Shown here: piece by piece, positions 8,723 through 17,245 of the stretch
Layout of the letters: each line of letters starts with the position of its first letter
How positions within the stretch are numbered: the stretch's first letter is position 1
NCBI GenBank assembly: GCA_015233245.1
Contig: JADFYB010000016.1
Coordinates: 1 to 35,209 of the forward strand
DNA: 35,209 bases
Source of the DNA: Nitrospirota bacterium
GTDB taxonomy: Bacteria > Nitrospirota > Thermodesulfovibrionia > Thermodesulfovibrionales > Magnetobacteriaceae
Reading direction: 5' to 3'
Translations under genes and position numbers: made by a program
The notes under the pieces: model-generated
What the model was told of the DNA's origin: nothing
Seen by the model: only the letters and a program-made list of their open reading frames with translations
Databases searched by the model: none

Positions 8723-8773
8723 TATGTTTTTCAAAAGAAGTTATTCAAGCTTCTACAAAGTGCCCGGTGAATA

Positions 8774-9820
8774 TTGGATATGAAATCGGTTGACACGGTT
8801 GCAGCGTTTCTGCTATTTATGATTGATCACAAGGATATTTTTGTTTGCCCGGCTTGCAGCGGAGCTCTAAATATATCAATCAATCGTTACATTATAGAAT
8901 GTCCCGGATGCAATATATCTTTCAAATGTGAAGATGGAATTCCTTTAATGTTTTACCCTGGCGAGTTTAATCCCAACACAGATGTTACAGAGACAGTTAA
9001 AGCATTCTATGAAGAAACGCCTTTTCCTAACTACGAGGAACTGGATTCAAAGTGGAGGCTTATAGAAAAGTCTGAAAAGGGTACTTTTGCCCGTTTGCTG
9101 GATAGGCAAATACCTTACGGTGCGGTAGTGCTGGAGGTTGGTTGTGGTACAGGGCAATTAAGCAATTTTTTAGGCATAAAGGGGGGAAGAACCGTCATCG
9201 GCACTGACATTTGTGTAAACTCTTTAAAACTTGGGGCAGAGTTTAGAGCAAAAAATACACTCAATGACGTTGCTTTTTTTCAGATGAATCTGTTCAGGCC
9301 GATATTCAGGCCGGAGAGTTTCCATATTGTCATATGCAATGGTGTGCTGCATCATACTGGAGATCCCTTTCTTGGCTTTAAGTCTATACTCAAACTTGTG
9401 AAAAAGGGCGGCTTTATCATAATAGGCCTTTACAATACCTATGGACGGATTCCAACAGCTATAAGACGTTTTATTTTTAAAATCTCAGGAGATCGCTTCA
9501 AATTCTTAGACTCTCGTCTGAGAGACAAAAGCCTTGAATATAGAAAAAGACATACATGGTTTATGGATCAGTATAAACATCCACATGAGTCCACACATAC
9601 AATTGATGAGGTGCTGGACTGGTTTGCTCAGTCTGGGGTCGAGTACACTAACAGCATACCGAAAGCTAAGGCTTTTGAATCATTCTCTCAAGAGGAAAAA
9701 TTATTTAAACTAAATGACAAAGGGACATTTTTTGACCACCTGCTTGTTCAGTGTGGTATTGTTTTCAAAAAAAACAGCGAGGGCGGTTTCTTTACAATGA
9801 TTGGAAGGAGGATGTTTTAA
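8774..9820 (+). CDS. Zinc-ribbon plus class I SAM-dependent methyltransferase
   Basis: The 348-residue product carries two CxxC pairs (VCPACSGAL and ECPGCNISF) near the N-terminus, then a methyltransferase domain with motif I VLEVGCGTGQLSNFL, FHIVICNGVLHHTGD as motif II/III, and GGFIIIGLYNTYGR. A helical C-terminal part contains HTWFMDQYKHPHESTHT. Such proteins occur in natural-product and glycan loci as O- or C-methyltransferases. Start choice is uncertain. TTG 8774, ATG 8780 and ATG 8819 are all in frame, none has a strong ribosome-binding site, and ATG 8819 is closest to the zinc motif. It lies between the DUF5989 and SGNH genes. Confidence 0.85.
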   Translation: MDMKSVDTVAAFLLFMIDHKDIFVCPACSGALNISINRYIIECPGCNISFKCEDGIPLMFYPGEFNPNTDVTETVKAFYEETPFPNYEELDSKWRLIEKSEKGTFARLLDRQIPYGAVVLEVGCGTGQLSNFLGIKGGRTVIGTDICVNSLKLGAEFRAKNTLNDVAFFQMNLFRPIFRPESFHIVICNGVLHHTGDPFLGFKSILKLVKKGGFIIIGLYNTYGRIPTAIRRFIFKISGDRFKFLDSRLRDKSLEYRKRHTWFMDQYKHPHESTHTIDEVLDWFAQSGVEYTNSIPKAKAFESFSQEEKLFKLNDKGTFFDHLLVQCGIVFKKNSEGGFFTMIGRRMF

Positions 9821-9879
9821 TCTTCAGACAATTGATTACTATGAATGATTAATATAAATGCAGCGGAGGACATGAAACG

Positions 9880-11142
9880 ATGACAAACAGGAAAAAAATT
9901 ATTTTTTATCTCCTTACGGTTTTAATACCGCTTATCTTTTTTTTAATGATTTTGACAACACTGAAACTAAGAACGTCAGGAGAGTCGGATTATGAAAAAG
10001 AAATTATCAAACTAAATGAGTTTCATGTGAAATTATCAAATTTGCCGGCTGAAATAAAATTTCCCAACTCCTTAAAGGATCGAATACATTACGATGCAGA
10101 TAAAAATTTCCTGTTTTTTAAAGGACCAATGACCAGTCAGCAAAAAGATGAACTGTTGCATCTGTCACAAGACAAGCTGTATAGGGACGCAATAGATGCA
10201 CTTTATACAGGTGCTCTTCATATCACGGATTTAAGGGCAAGAGCTCCATATGTTATGTTTCAGCCCACACCTGGCAAAGGCAGCATTAACTCTCTCGGTT
10301 TCAACTCACCCGAAATATCAAAGGAAAAGAAACCAAACGAGTTCAGGATTGCCATTGTCGGAGGTTCAGTTGCATTTAATGGAGAGCTTCATGATTCAAT
10401 CATTGCCTATCTGGCAGCTATTCTAAAAGCAAATGTCCCAAAACTAAAAGATAAAGAGGTTACATTCATTAATGCCGGCATCCCATCGGCAGTTACCGGA
10501 CAGGAACTTGCACAATTAATATACCATGTTTTGCCATTGAATATAGATCTATTAATAGTCTTTGACGGATATAATGATTTTTTTGTTCCTTTTAATTATG
10601 ACCGGCGGCCGGGATACCCTTATGACTATATCGTCGAGGAGTACAGGTACTATAAATTTAAGAGTGATAAGAAATGGTGGGATACCTTTACAAGTCTGTT
10701 TGATACAAGGTTATTGAACAAACAATCCTCGGCTGTTGTTCATGACTATTATGAAGAGTTAGGAATAAAGAAACCCTCCATCGAGGAGGGGATATCTCAA
10801 ACAATAGATATTTATTTCAGAAATATACAATATATGGCAACTATAGCAAACGCATTTGATGTTAAGGTGGCAGTATTTTTGCAGCCTTACTCTCCAAAAC
10901 ATAACAAGCCCGGCATATCAAATGCAGAAGCATTGTTAAAATGTTATGATATAGCCGGTAAAAGGTTTGAGGTTCTTTCAAAGGAGAACTCACCTAAGAG
11001 GATTTATCACAGTATGGTTTACATGGGATTAACAAAACTTAAAGACCTGTTTACAGACATAGCTCATATTCCGGTGGAAGGCAACAGAATGGTGGCAGAG
11101 GAGATGTATGCTGTTATGAAAAAAAATGGGATGCTTGAATGA
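9880..11142 (+). CDS. Membrane-anchored SGNH/GDSL-type hydrolase or acyltransferase-like protein
   Basis: A 420-residue protein with an N-terminal membrane anchor (FYLLTVLIPLIFFLMILTTL) after a short basic start. The periplasmic domain has the SGNH blocks: the nucleophile Ser in IAIVGGSVAFNGE, Gly/Asn regions in INAGIPSAVTGQE and LIVFDGYNDFFVP, and a C-terminal Asp-x-x-His in DIAHIPVEGNRM. This fold includes esterases and acetyl-group handling enzymes for polysaccharides. It follows the carbamoyltransferase/SxtJ/DUF5989 set, an arrangement I recall from other glycan loci. The likely role is adding or removing acyl groups on an exported glycan. Its stop overlaps the next start by 4 nt (ATGA), so the two are translationally coupled. 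Confidence 0.82.
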   Translation: MTNRKKIIFYLLTVLIPLIFFLMILTTLKLRTSGESDYEKEIIKLNEFHVKLSNLPAEIKFPNSLKDRIHYDADKNFLFFKGPMTSQQKDELLHLSQDKLYRDAIDALYTGALHITDLRARAPYVMFQPTPGKGSINSLGFNSPEISKEKKPNEFRIAIVGGSVAFNGELHDSIIAYLAAILKANVPKLKDKEVTFINAGIPSAVTGQELAQLIYHVLPLNIDLLIVFDGYNDFFVPFNYDRRPGYPYDYIVEEYRYYKFKSDKKWWDTFTSLFDTRLLNKQSSAVVHDYYEELGIKKPSIEEGISQTIDIYFRNIQYMATIANAFDVKVAVFLQPYSPKHNKPGISNAEALLKCYDIAGKRFEVLSKENSPKRIYHSMVYMGLTKLKDLFTDIAHIPVEGNRMVAEEMYAVMKKNGMLE

Positions 11143-14100
11143 CAGAAAAAAACATGAAAGATTCTCGCCCATTATCCTATTCAGGATATTTTATCGGCAA
11201 ACTGTCAGTGTATGCAGTTGCTGTTTGTTTATTTTTTATTAACTTAGCAGGATACACGGCTTTCAGATATTTTATATCCGATGACCTTTTTGGAGGCGAT
11301 ACAGCCAATGTGTCTATAGACAGGATGTCATCTTATACTCTTACGCGTAATAATTTTGTTGTATCCCCCTCCTTGTTTTGTGCCTTAATACTATCCGGCA
11401 AAAACGTAAACCCAGACAATAGTACAAATGCTTTTATCTATAACTTACTCTCACCGAAAGGCAGAGATGCGACAGAGCGGCTTGCAAAAAATCCTGATAA
11501 TGAGCGTGACAAAGAAATATTCCTCTATGAATTTAATACATCAGTTTTAGATAAAAACATTGAGTGGCCAGTAAAGTGGCTGCGTGAATCTCTTACAGAA
11601 AAAAATCTTACTCAAGCAGGCAAACATTATTACAACCTGCAGGTTCTATCCCTGCTGTACCCTAAATACATTAAAGACAATCTTACCACCTTATTTCGGT
11701 GGAAAAATGATCCCCCTACACTGATTAAACTCTTACATACAAGTTCTTTGCTCTATTTTACCATAGATGAGCCTACCAGATACTCTCCAATTACAAACAT
11801 CTACAGCGTCATGGTACAGTCGTATCTTCAAAACAGTCCTGACCGGATAATATATGCCATAGTGCTAATGGGTTTTTTCTATACAACTCTGATGTTAATG
11901 TTTTTTCTATTATCATTTAAACTCATTAACTCAATACCATGGTCGTTGTTTGCCGTTTTTTTATTTCAATCCTCCGTGGCTACCATTGCTATTTCCTATC
12001 AGTTATTCTGTCTGCCCTATTTATTTGTTCCTCTGGTTATGGTATCGGCTATTTATGCATATCTGCAGTATAAAGACAGCGCCAGGCTCATATGGCTTAT
12101 TCTGTTTTTTTCGTTGTCATTAATTGCTCCATGGTTAAGGGAATTTCCCGGGGCAATCCCTTTTATTGTATTTGCAAGTGAGGCCCTCAGTTATAAGGGA
12201 AGACGCTCATTGGTTATCCTTATTTTGTGTGTGCCTCTGATGCTCCATAGCATCTATCCATCCCTGCTTCCATGGTTTATCGGACTTAATAAGGGTGGCG
12301 TTTACAATGTGCTTGATCAGGGAAACGTACAGCAAATAACCAGTCATGGCTTTTTAAACTGGCATTTCGGAGCTTTGCTTTTTATACAATTTCCGCCAGT
12401 ACTCTGGCTTGCTGTTGTAGCATCTGTCAGATACTGGTTACAGATGGAATTCCTTGCTGTCAGTAACACTCAATCTAACCAGACCTTAAGAAGCATTTTC
12501 AGGAACTTAGCAATTCTGTTACTGATAACGGCTTCAATCGGATTCTTATACTCCTTTTATATTGCTAATATGAATTTAACACATTATGCTCTCACAGAAT
12601 ACGGCCCTTTTTTAATCGCTTTGGTATTCTTTATCACTCTTGCATCATTTCGATTTAATAAAATCTTGCCGATATATTTTTTATTATCTTTTGTTCCGTT
12701 TCTAAGGATAGCAATGGCCGAACTGCATTTATCATTTGTACTTGTCCCTATCTCTATAATGTTTACCTTGTGGTTTAAGTACATTTTCACGTCACTGGCA
12801 AACTGCCGCAAAAACAAAAAGGTGAGAAATGTTTCAGCAATACTGGCAGGACTGTTAGTCATAGGCCTTGCCGACCAGGCTATGAATATACCTTCAACTA
12901 TATTAACTACAAGGCATATAGCAAAGACAAATAAGGAGATGGGGCTGTGGCTTAAAAAAAATACACCAAGACATAGTATAGTTGTTATGAATTTTTATAA
13001 CTTTACCGATGTATTTTACTATTCAAACTATCACTTTGACCCCTATGAAACTGTTGAGAACTGTCCCATGGGGCCTGATGTGGTAGTGCACAAAAACAAG
13101 GATTTTAAGAATCTGTTGAATAACAATCTGGGAATAAGAGATGTGTATCTACTTGCCGCTGAGCATGAATTTAAATATAAACCAGCAGAGTTGTACCATA
13201 GTCACAAATACGTAACACACCCTCCAGGTGCGATAGAGAAATTAAACGAATTTTCAGCTAAGACAATATACTATTACCTTGACCCTATAAAATATTTTAC
13301 CCCCCCTTATTTTATCTCGTTTCTCGGTTACATGGACTGGTCAACGGACTTCTATTATAACAATACGCAGTCTCTGTTTAAACGTATTGTACAAAGTGAC
13401 TATAAACTATACAAACTGAAAGATATGTCAAAAGGTTTTCTCCCTGAAGAGGAACTTAAGATAGACGGTGAATCAAACATGCTAAAAGCAGTAGGAGAAT
13501 ATAAAGGGTTTAATATATTAAACTATTTAGGGAAACTCTACGGTGTTCCCCAATCCATGGGACCCATAAACTTTAACAGTGAGAATGACAGAACCCGCAA
13601 GGGTATTGTTACCGGAAAAGAGCTTGATGAAATCAAAATGCTTATCGACAAAGAAATACTAAACATTGAGCAAAATACACATCCAAAGTTGGTGGGAGAT
13701 TATCATACCTATAACATAGTAAAGTACAGGGGACAGTTTTGGGCAATACCACAATCTATGGGATACCTGGATTTGAGCAAAGAGTATATCAGAAATCTCA
13801 AAGGAATTCTTGTTGGGAAAAACCGTAGGGAAATAGAGACTCTTATTGACAATTACACATTAATCTTTTCGGAAAATGAGCCTCAGCGGTTGGTGGGGGA
13901 TTATAATAATTACAAAATACTAAAGTACAAGGGGCATTTTTGGGGAATACCACAATCTATGGGAGCCGTTGATTTAAGCAAAGAGAAAAACACACGCAAC
14001 GGTGTTTTTACCACAAAAGAGTTATACGAAATCGAGAGACTTATTGACAACGATACTTTAAGCATTAAAAAATATGTTAAGCCCAGGTTAGTGGGAGACT

Positions 14101-14279
14101 ATAAGAAATACAACATAGTAATATACAAAGGGCATTTTTGGGGAATACCACAATCCAAGGGAGCCATGGATTTAACCAATGATGCGGATATAAGCAGTGA
14201 GGGGATAGTGATAAGCAAAGACCGCAATGAGATTGAAAATATTATTGATAAGGAGATAAATACAAATAAAAGCCATTAA
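11139..14279 (+). CDS. Large polytopic membrane protein with four C-terminal tandem repeats
   Basis: The 1046-residue product has an N-terminal helix (about residues 18-42). A soluble, probably periplasmic stretch follows, then a series of hydrophobic segments from about residue 235 to 560 (for example IYAIVLMGFFYTTLMLMFFL and YLFVPLVMVSAIYAYL). A further soluble region of about 220 residues follows. From about residue 783 to the end there are four copies of a ~67-residue unit. The overall layout, many helices followed by a soluble domain, recalls GT-C glycosyltransferases or polysaccharide polymerase-like proteins, but I see no diagnostic DxD or Asp-Glu motif and assign no family. It is coupled to the SGNH gene by a 4-nt overlap. 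A role in transfer or display of the cluster's glycan is a guess from context. Confidence 0.8.
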   Translation: MTEKNMKDSRPLSYSGYFIGKLSVYAVAVCLFFINLAGYTAFRYFISDDLFGGDTANVSIDRMSSYTLTRNNFVVSPSLFCALILSGKNVNPDNSTNAFIYNLLSPKGRDATERLAKNPDNERDKEIFLYEFNTSVLDKNIEWPVKWLRESLTEKNLTQAGKHYYNLQVLSLLYPKYIKDNLTTLFRWKNDPPTLIKLLHTSSLLYFTIDEPTRYSPITNIYSVMVQSYLQNSPDRIIYAIVLMGFFYTTLMLMFFLLSFKLINSIPWSLFAVFLFQSSVATIAISYQLFCLPYLFVPLVMVSAIYAYLQYKDSARLIWLILFFSLSLIAPWLREFPGAIPFIVFASEALSYKGRRSLVILILCVPLMLHSIYPSLLPWFIGLNKGGVYNVLDQGNVQQITSHGFLNWHFGALLFIQFPPVLWLAVVASVRYWLQMEFLAVSNTQSNQTLRSIFRNLAILLLITASIGFLYSFYIANMNLTHYALTEYGPFLIALVFFITLASFRFNKILPIYFLLSFVPFLRIAMAELHLSFVLVPISIMFTLWFKYIFTSLANCRKNKKVRNVSAILAGLLVIGLADQAMNIPSTILTTRHIAKTNKEMGLWLKKNTPRHSIVVMNFYNFTDVFYYSNYHFDPYETVENCPMGPDVVVHKNKDFKNLLNNNLGIRDVYLLAAEHEFKYKPAELYHSHKYVTHPPGAIEKLNEFSAKTIYYYLDPIKYFTPPYFISFLGYMDWSTDFYYNNTQSLFKRIVQSDYKLYKLKDMSKGFLPEEELKIDGESNMLKAVGEYKGFNILNYLGKLYGVPQSMGPINFNSENDRTRKGIVTGKELDEIKMLIDKEILNIEQNTHPKLVGDYHTYNIVKYRGQFWAIPQSMGYLDLSKEYIRNLKGILVGKNRREIETLIDNYTLIFSENEPQRLVGDYNNYKILKYKGHFWGIPQSMGAVDLSKEKNTRNGVFTTKELYEIERLIDNDTLSIKKYVKPRLVGDYKKYNIVIYKGHFWGIPQSKGAMDLTNDADISSEGIVISKDRNEIENIIDKEINTNKSH
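13485..14270 (+). repeat. Four tandem ~67-residue repeats in the C-terminus of the membrane protein
   Basis: Four units start at residues 783, 850, 917 and 983 (lengths 67, 67, 66 and about 62). Each follows the scheme VG-[ED]-Y---[FY]-N/K-I-[LV]--Y-G--[FY][GA][IV]PQS-G--[DN][FL]----...-G[IV]----...E[IL]--LID. The invariant core is PQSMG (PQSKG in the last copy). In DNA the units are about 200 bp long and most alike between copies 2, 3 and 4, which suggests recent tandem duplication. I know of no named domain for the motif. I recall similar units at the ends of other bacterial glycan enzymes, but this was not checked. Confidence 0.88.
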
Positions 14280-14344
14280 AAAAGGTGCACGAACTTTGTT
14301 TCCCCTGTACTTTTAAGACAACAAAATATATAATAAATCTGAAA

Positions 14345-15052
14345 ATGGATGGGATAATACTCGCAGGAGGGATGGGAACAAGATTGCAAAGTGTTGTTTG
14401 CGATGTACCAAAGCCGTTAGCAATTGTAGGAGGCGTTCCATTTCTTGATAGAATACTTGCTCAATTATCTGGTTTCGCATTTATCAAAAAAGTTGTGCTT
14501 GCAGTATGCTATAAGTCTGAAATGATAATTGAAAGATACAGTAGCGTAAATCGCTATAACTTTGAGATAGGATTTTCCGTTGAAGAGAGATTACTGGGCA
14601 CCGGCGGCGCTATTAAAAAAGCCGTCTCATACTTATCCTCAGATGATGTATTAGTTCTTAATGGAGATACTTTTGTAGATGTAGATTTCGATGAATTGCT
14701 TAATTTTCATAATGCTAATAATTCAATATTGACAATGGTTTTACATAAAGGAGATATGTCAGGCAGGTATGGCTCTGTTATGCTCGATACGCATAACAAG
14801 ATAAAGGCATTTTCTGAAAAAACGCTCCAACGGGGAAGCATGATAAATGCAGGTGTTTATGTTATTAAAAAAATCCTGTTTGAACGCATACGAGAGGGTG
14901 AATTATCTTTTGAAAGGGATATGTTGCCTGATATCATAAAACATGGAGCTTATGGCTATCCGGTTGCCGGAAGGTTTATAGACATAGGCATTCCAGAGAC
15001 ATATTTGCTTGCAGGGGAATACCTTAAGAATAATCTGGTTGGCAAAAGCTAA
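14345..15052 (+). CDS. hddC: Sugar nucleotidyltransferase, HddC-like (heptose-1-phosphate guanylyltransferase)
   Basis: The 235-residue NTP_transferase enzyme starts at ATG 14345, because MDGIILAGGMGTRLQS is the expected N-terminus. The longer frame from GTG 14285 adds twenty residues unlike the family. Visible motifs: the nucleotide loop LAGGMGTRLQ, VPKPLAIVGGVPFLD for sugar-phosphate binding, and VLVLNGDTFVDVDFDE with the metal-binding Asp pair. Together with the downstream GHMP kinase this indicates formation of GDP-D-glycero-alpha-D-manno-heptose, the HddA-HddC route used in S-layer and O-antigen glycans. GmhA and GmhB for earlier steps are not in the window. Substrate identity rests on the pairing; a related mannose or other sugar-phosphate nucleotidyltransferase is possible. 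Confidence 0.82.
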   Translation: MDGIILAGGMGTRLQSVVCDVPKPLAIVGGVPFLDRILAQLSGFAFIKKVVLAVCYKSEMIIERYSSVNRYNFEIGFSVEERLLGTGGAIKKAVSYLSSDDVLVLNGDTFVDVDFDELLNFHNANNSILTMVLHKGDMSGRYGSVMLDTHNKIKAFSEKTLQRGSMINAGVYVIKKILFERIREGELSFERDMLPDIIKHGAYGYPVAGRFIDIGIPETYLLAGEYLKNNLVGKS

Positions 15053-15054
15053 TA

Positions 15055-16074
15055 ATGGTTATCTCGCGAACACCTCACCGGATTTCTTTTTTTGGCGGCG
15101 GGACGGATTTCCCCAATTGGTATTTAAATTACGGGGGTAAAGTTATAGGTGCATCGGTAGATAAATACAGCTACATAACGTGCAGATATTTACCTCCTTT
15201 TTTCAATCACAAATACAGGATTAGCTACTCAAAGATAGAGATTGCAAATCACATAACAGAAATACTACATCCCTCCGTTAGAGAAAGTTTAAAATATACC
15301 ATAGAGGAGTTAAAATATTTCACTCATGATACAAGCTTTGAAATACATCATGTGGGAGATATACCGGCTCGTTCAGGGATGGGGTCGAGTTCATCTTTTA
15401 CTGTAGGATTTTTGAATGCCTTATATGCTCTTACGGGAAGGCTTGTAACGAAAAAAAGGCTATTTACAGAGGCAATACATATTGAGCAAAATCTTATTAA
15501 AGAAAGCGTTGGTTCACAAGATCAGGTGTGGGCAGCCTGTGGAGGATTAAACTTAATAACTTTTGAGGTAAACGGTGAAATATTAGTTAAGCCTATCATA
15601 ATGCAAAAACAGAAGATAAAATCCTTTGAGGGTAAGTTTCTGCTTTTTTTTACAGGTATATCTAGGTTTGCTACCGATATAGAAAGCAGCAAAATACAGA
15701 ATATTCATAATAAAAAAGCAGAGCTTAAAACTATGCTTGAGCTTGTTGATGAAGCGTATTCTATAATAACCTCCGAGAGGGATGATTTTACTGATTTTGG
15801 AAAGTTATTAAACGAAACATGGCTCCTTAAGAAAAAATTGTCAGACAAGGTATCCAACACTGAAATAGACACTCTGTATAAGAACGCTATTAAAAGCGGT
15901 GCAGTCGGCGGCAAATTGTTAGGTGCAGGGGGCGGAGGATTTATGCTTTTTTATGTAGAGCCTGAACATCATGAAAATGTTAAAGCTGCTCTGTCAAATT
16001 ATCTTAATGTTCCATTTAATTTTGATTTCTCTGGCTCTCAGATTATTGTCTATAGACCAAACTACAATGATTAA
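15055..16074 (+). CDS. hddA: GHMP-family sugar kinase, HddA-like (D-glycero-D-manno-heptose 7-phosphate kinase)
   Basis: The 339-residue product begins VISRTPHRISFFGGGTDFPN, the signature of HddA/Fkp-type GHMP kinases. The ATP loop is visible as IPARSGMGSSSSFTVG (about residues 103-118). The C-terminal GHMP motif is GGKLLGAGGGGFMLFYV. The enzyme phosphorylates C-1 of heptose 7-phosphate with alpha stereochemistry, setting up the GDP activation by the neighbour upstream, two bases away. It overlaps the following aminotransferase-like gene by 8 nt. A related GHMP kinase for another sugar phosphate remains possible, but the pairing with an HddC-like gene makes the heptose assignment more likely. 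Confidence 0.85.
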   Translation: MVISRTPHRISFFGGGTDFPNWYLNYGGKVIGASVDKYSYITCRYLPPFFNHKYRISYSKIEIANHITEILHPSVRESLKYTIEELKYFTHDTSFEIHHVGDIPARSGMGSSSSFTVGFLNALYALTGRLVTKKRLFTEAIHIEQNLIKESVGSQDQVWAACGGLNLITFEVNGEILVKPIIMQKQKIKSFEGKFLLFFTGISRFATDIESSKIQNIHNKKAELKTMLELVDEAYSIITSERDDFTDFGKLLNETWLLKKKLSDKVSNTEIDTLYKNAIKSGAVGGKLLGAGGGGFMLFYVEPEHHENVKAALSNYLNVPFNFDFSGSQIIVYRPNYND

Positions 16075-17242
16075 AACGGGAATCAATATAAAATATAGTC
16101 TTACAAGCTCAACATGGTCAGAGGATGAAAATGAAGCAATCCTTAGTATTTTAAAAAACGGTATGTTTACAATGGGCAATAATGTAAAAGAGTTTGAGAA
16201 TAATTTTGCAGATTATTTTGGAATGAAATATGCCGTTATGGCAAACTCCGGCTCATCAGCTAACCTTATTGCGGTCGCCTCGTTATTTCACTTGAAGGAA
16301 AATCCATTAAAAAAAGGCGACGAGGTAATCGTGCCTTGTATTTCATGGGCTACTACTTTTTATCCGCTACAACAATATGGACTAAGACTTAAGTTTGTTG
16401 ATATTGACCTTCAAACATTAAACTATGATATTGAAGAGCTCAAGAGGGCTGTTTCAGATAGTACCAGGATGATAGTTGCAGTAAGCATCCTGGGTAATCC
16501 ATGTCAGTTCGATGAAATAATCAGGATATGTAATGACAACGATATAATACTCTTTGAAGATAACTGTGAATCTATGGGTGCTAAATTCAATGGGAAATAC
16601 ACCGGTACTTTTGGTTTGGTGAATACTTTCAGCACTTTCTTTTCACATCATATATCTACTATGGAGGGCGGGTTGGTTTTAACGAACTCTAAGGAAATTT
16701 ACAATATTCTTAAGTCTGTCAGAAACCATGGTTGGTGCAGAGACCAGGACGAGGACAGTCCTGTATTTCAAAGAGAGAAGGATGATTTCCATGAGGCTTA
16801 CAGATTCATCCTTCCTGGATATAATGTAAGACCGGGTGAGATACATGGAGTTGTAGGTTTAACACAGCTCCAGAAGTTGAAGGAATTTATTAAAATACGG
16901 AGAGCAAATGCTGACCATTTCGTAAGTCTGTTTAAAGACAACGAGAGGTTTATAATCCAACGAGAGGTTGGTGAGAGCTCATGGTTTTGTTTTACAATGA
17001 TTGTAAATCCGGATGCTGGAATTTGCCGCACAGATATTTTGCAAAAACTAAAGAGCGCTGATATAGAATATAGGATAATAACCGGCGGTAATTTTTTGAG
17101 ACATGATGTTATAAAGTATTTCAGTTATACCTTTACAAAATGTACTAATGCTGATATTGCTCATTATAACGGATTTTTCGTTGGTAATCACCCTTGTGAC
17201 ATTAGAGATAAGATAGATTATCTTCACAAGACACTAAAATAA
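16067..17242 (+). CDS. ColD/RfbH-like PLP/PMP-dependent sugar 3-dehydratase with Lys replaced by His
   Basis: The 391-residue product starts at ATG 16067, inside the end of hddA. A longer frame from 15971 only adds a shadow of hddA. The fold-type I aminotransferase landmarks are present: MANSGSSANLIAVASLF, the cofactor-binding Asp in ILFEDNCESMGA, and then TFSTFFSHHISTMEGG. Where normal family members have the Schiff-base lysine there is H194. This Lys-to-His change marks the 3-dehydratases ColD (GDP-4-keto-6-deoxymannose) and RfbH (CDP-sugar), which remove the C-3 hydroxyl rather than transfer an amine. The HGWCRDQDEDSP segment also recalls that branch. Likely product: a 3-deoxy or 3,6-dideoxy sugar for the glycan; the nucleotide sugar used is unknown. 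Confidence 0.85.
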   Translation: MIKTGINIKYSLTSSTWSEDENEAILSILKNGMFTMGNNVKEFENNFADYFGMKYAVMANSGSSANLIAVASLFHLKENPLKKGDEVIVPCISWATTFYPLQQYGLRLKFVDIDLQTLNYDIEELKRAVSDSTRMIVAVSILGNPCQFDEIIRICNDNDIILFEDNCESMGAKFNGKYTGTFGLVNTFSTFFSHHISTMEGGLVLTNSKEIYNILKSVRNHGWCRDQDEDSPVFQREKDDFHEAYRFILPGYNVRPGEIHGVVGLTQLQKLKEFIKIRRANADHFVSLFKDNERFIIQREVGESSWFCFTMIVNPDAGICRTDILQKLKSADIEYRIITGGNFLRHDVIKYFSYTFTKCTNADIAHYNGFFVGNHPCDIRDKIDYLHKTLK

Positions 17243-17245
17243 AAT

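Noticed and set aside
14285-14344. GTG start for the HddC-like gene
   Set aside because: It adds twenty residues not expected in front of the nucleotide loop. ATG 14345 gives MDGIILAGG directly.
15971-16066. Upstream extension of the ColD-like gene
   Set aside because: The extra 32 residues are the shifted-frame reading of the end of hddA. ATG 16067 gives the natural N-terminus.
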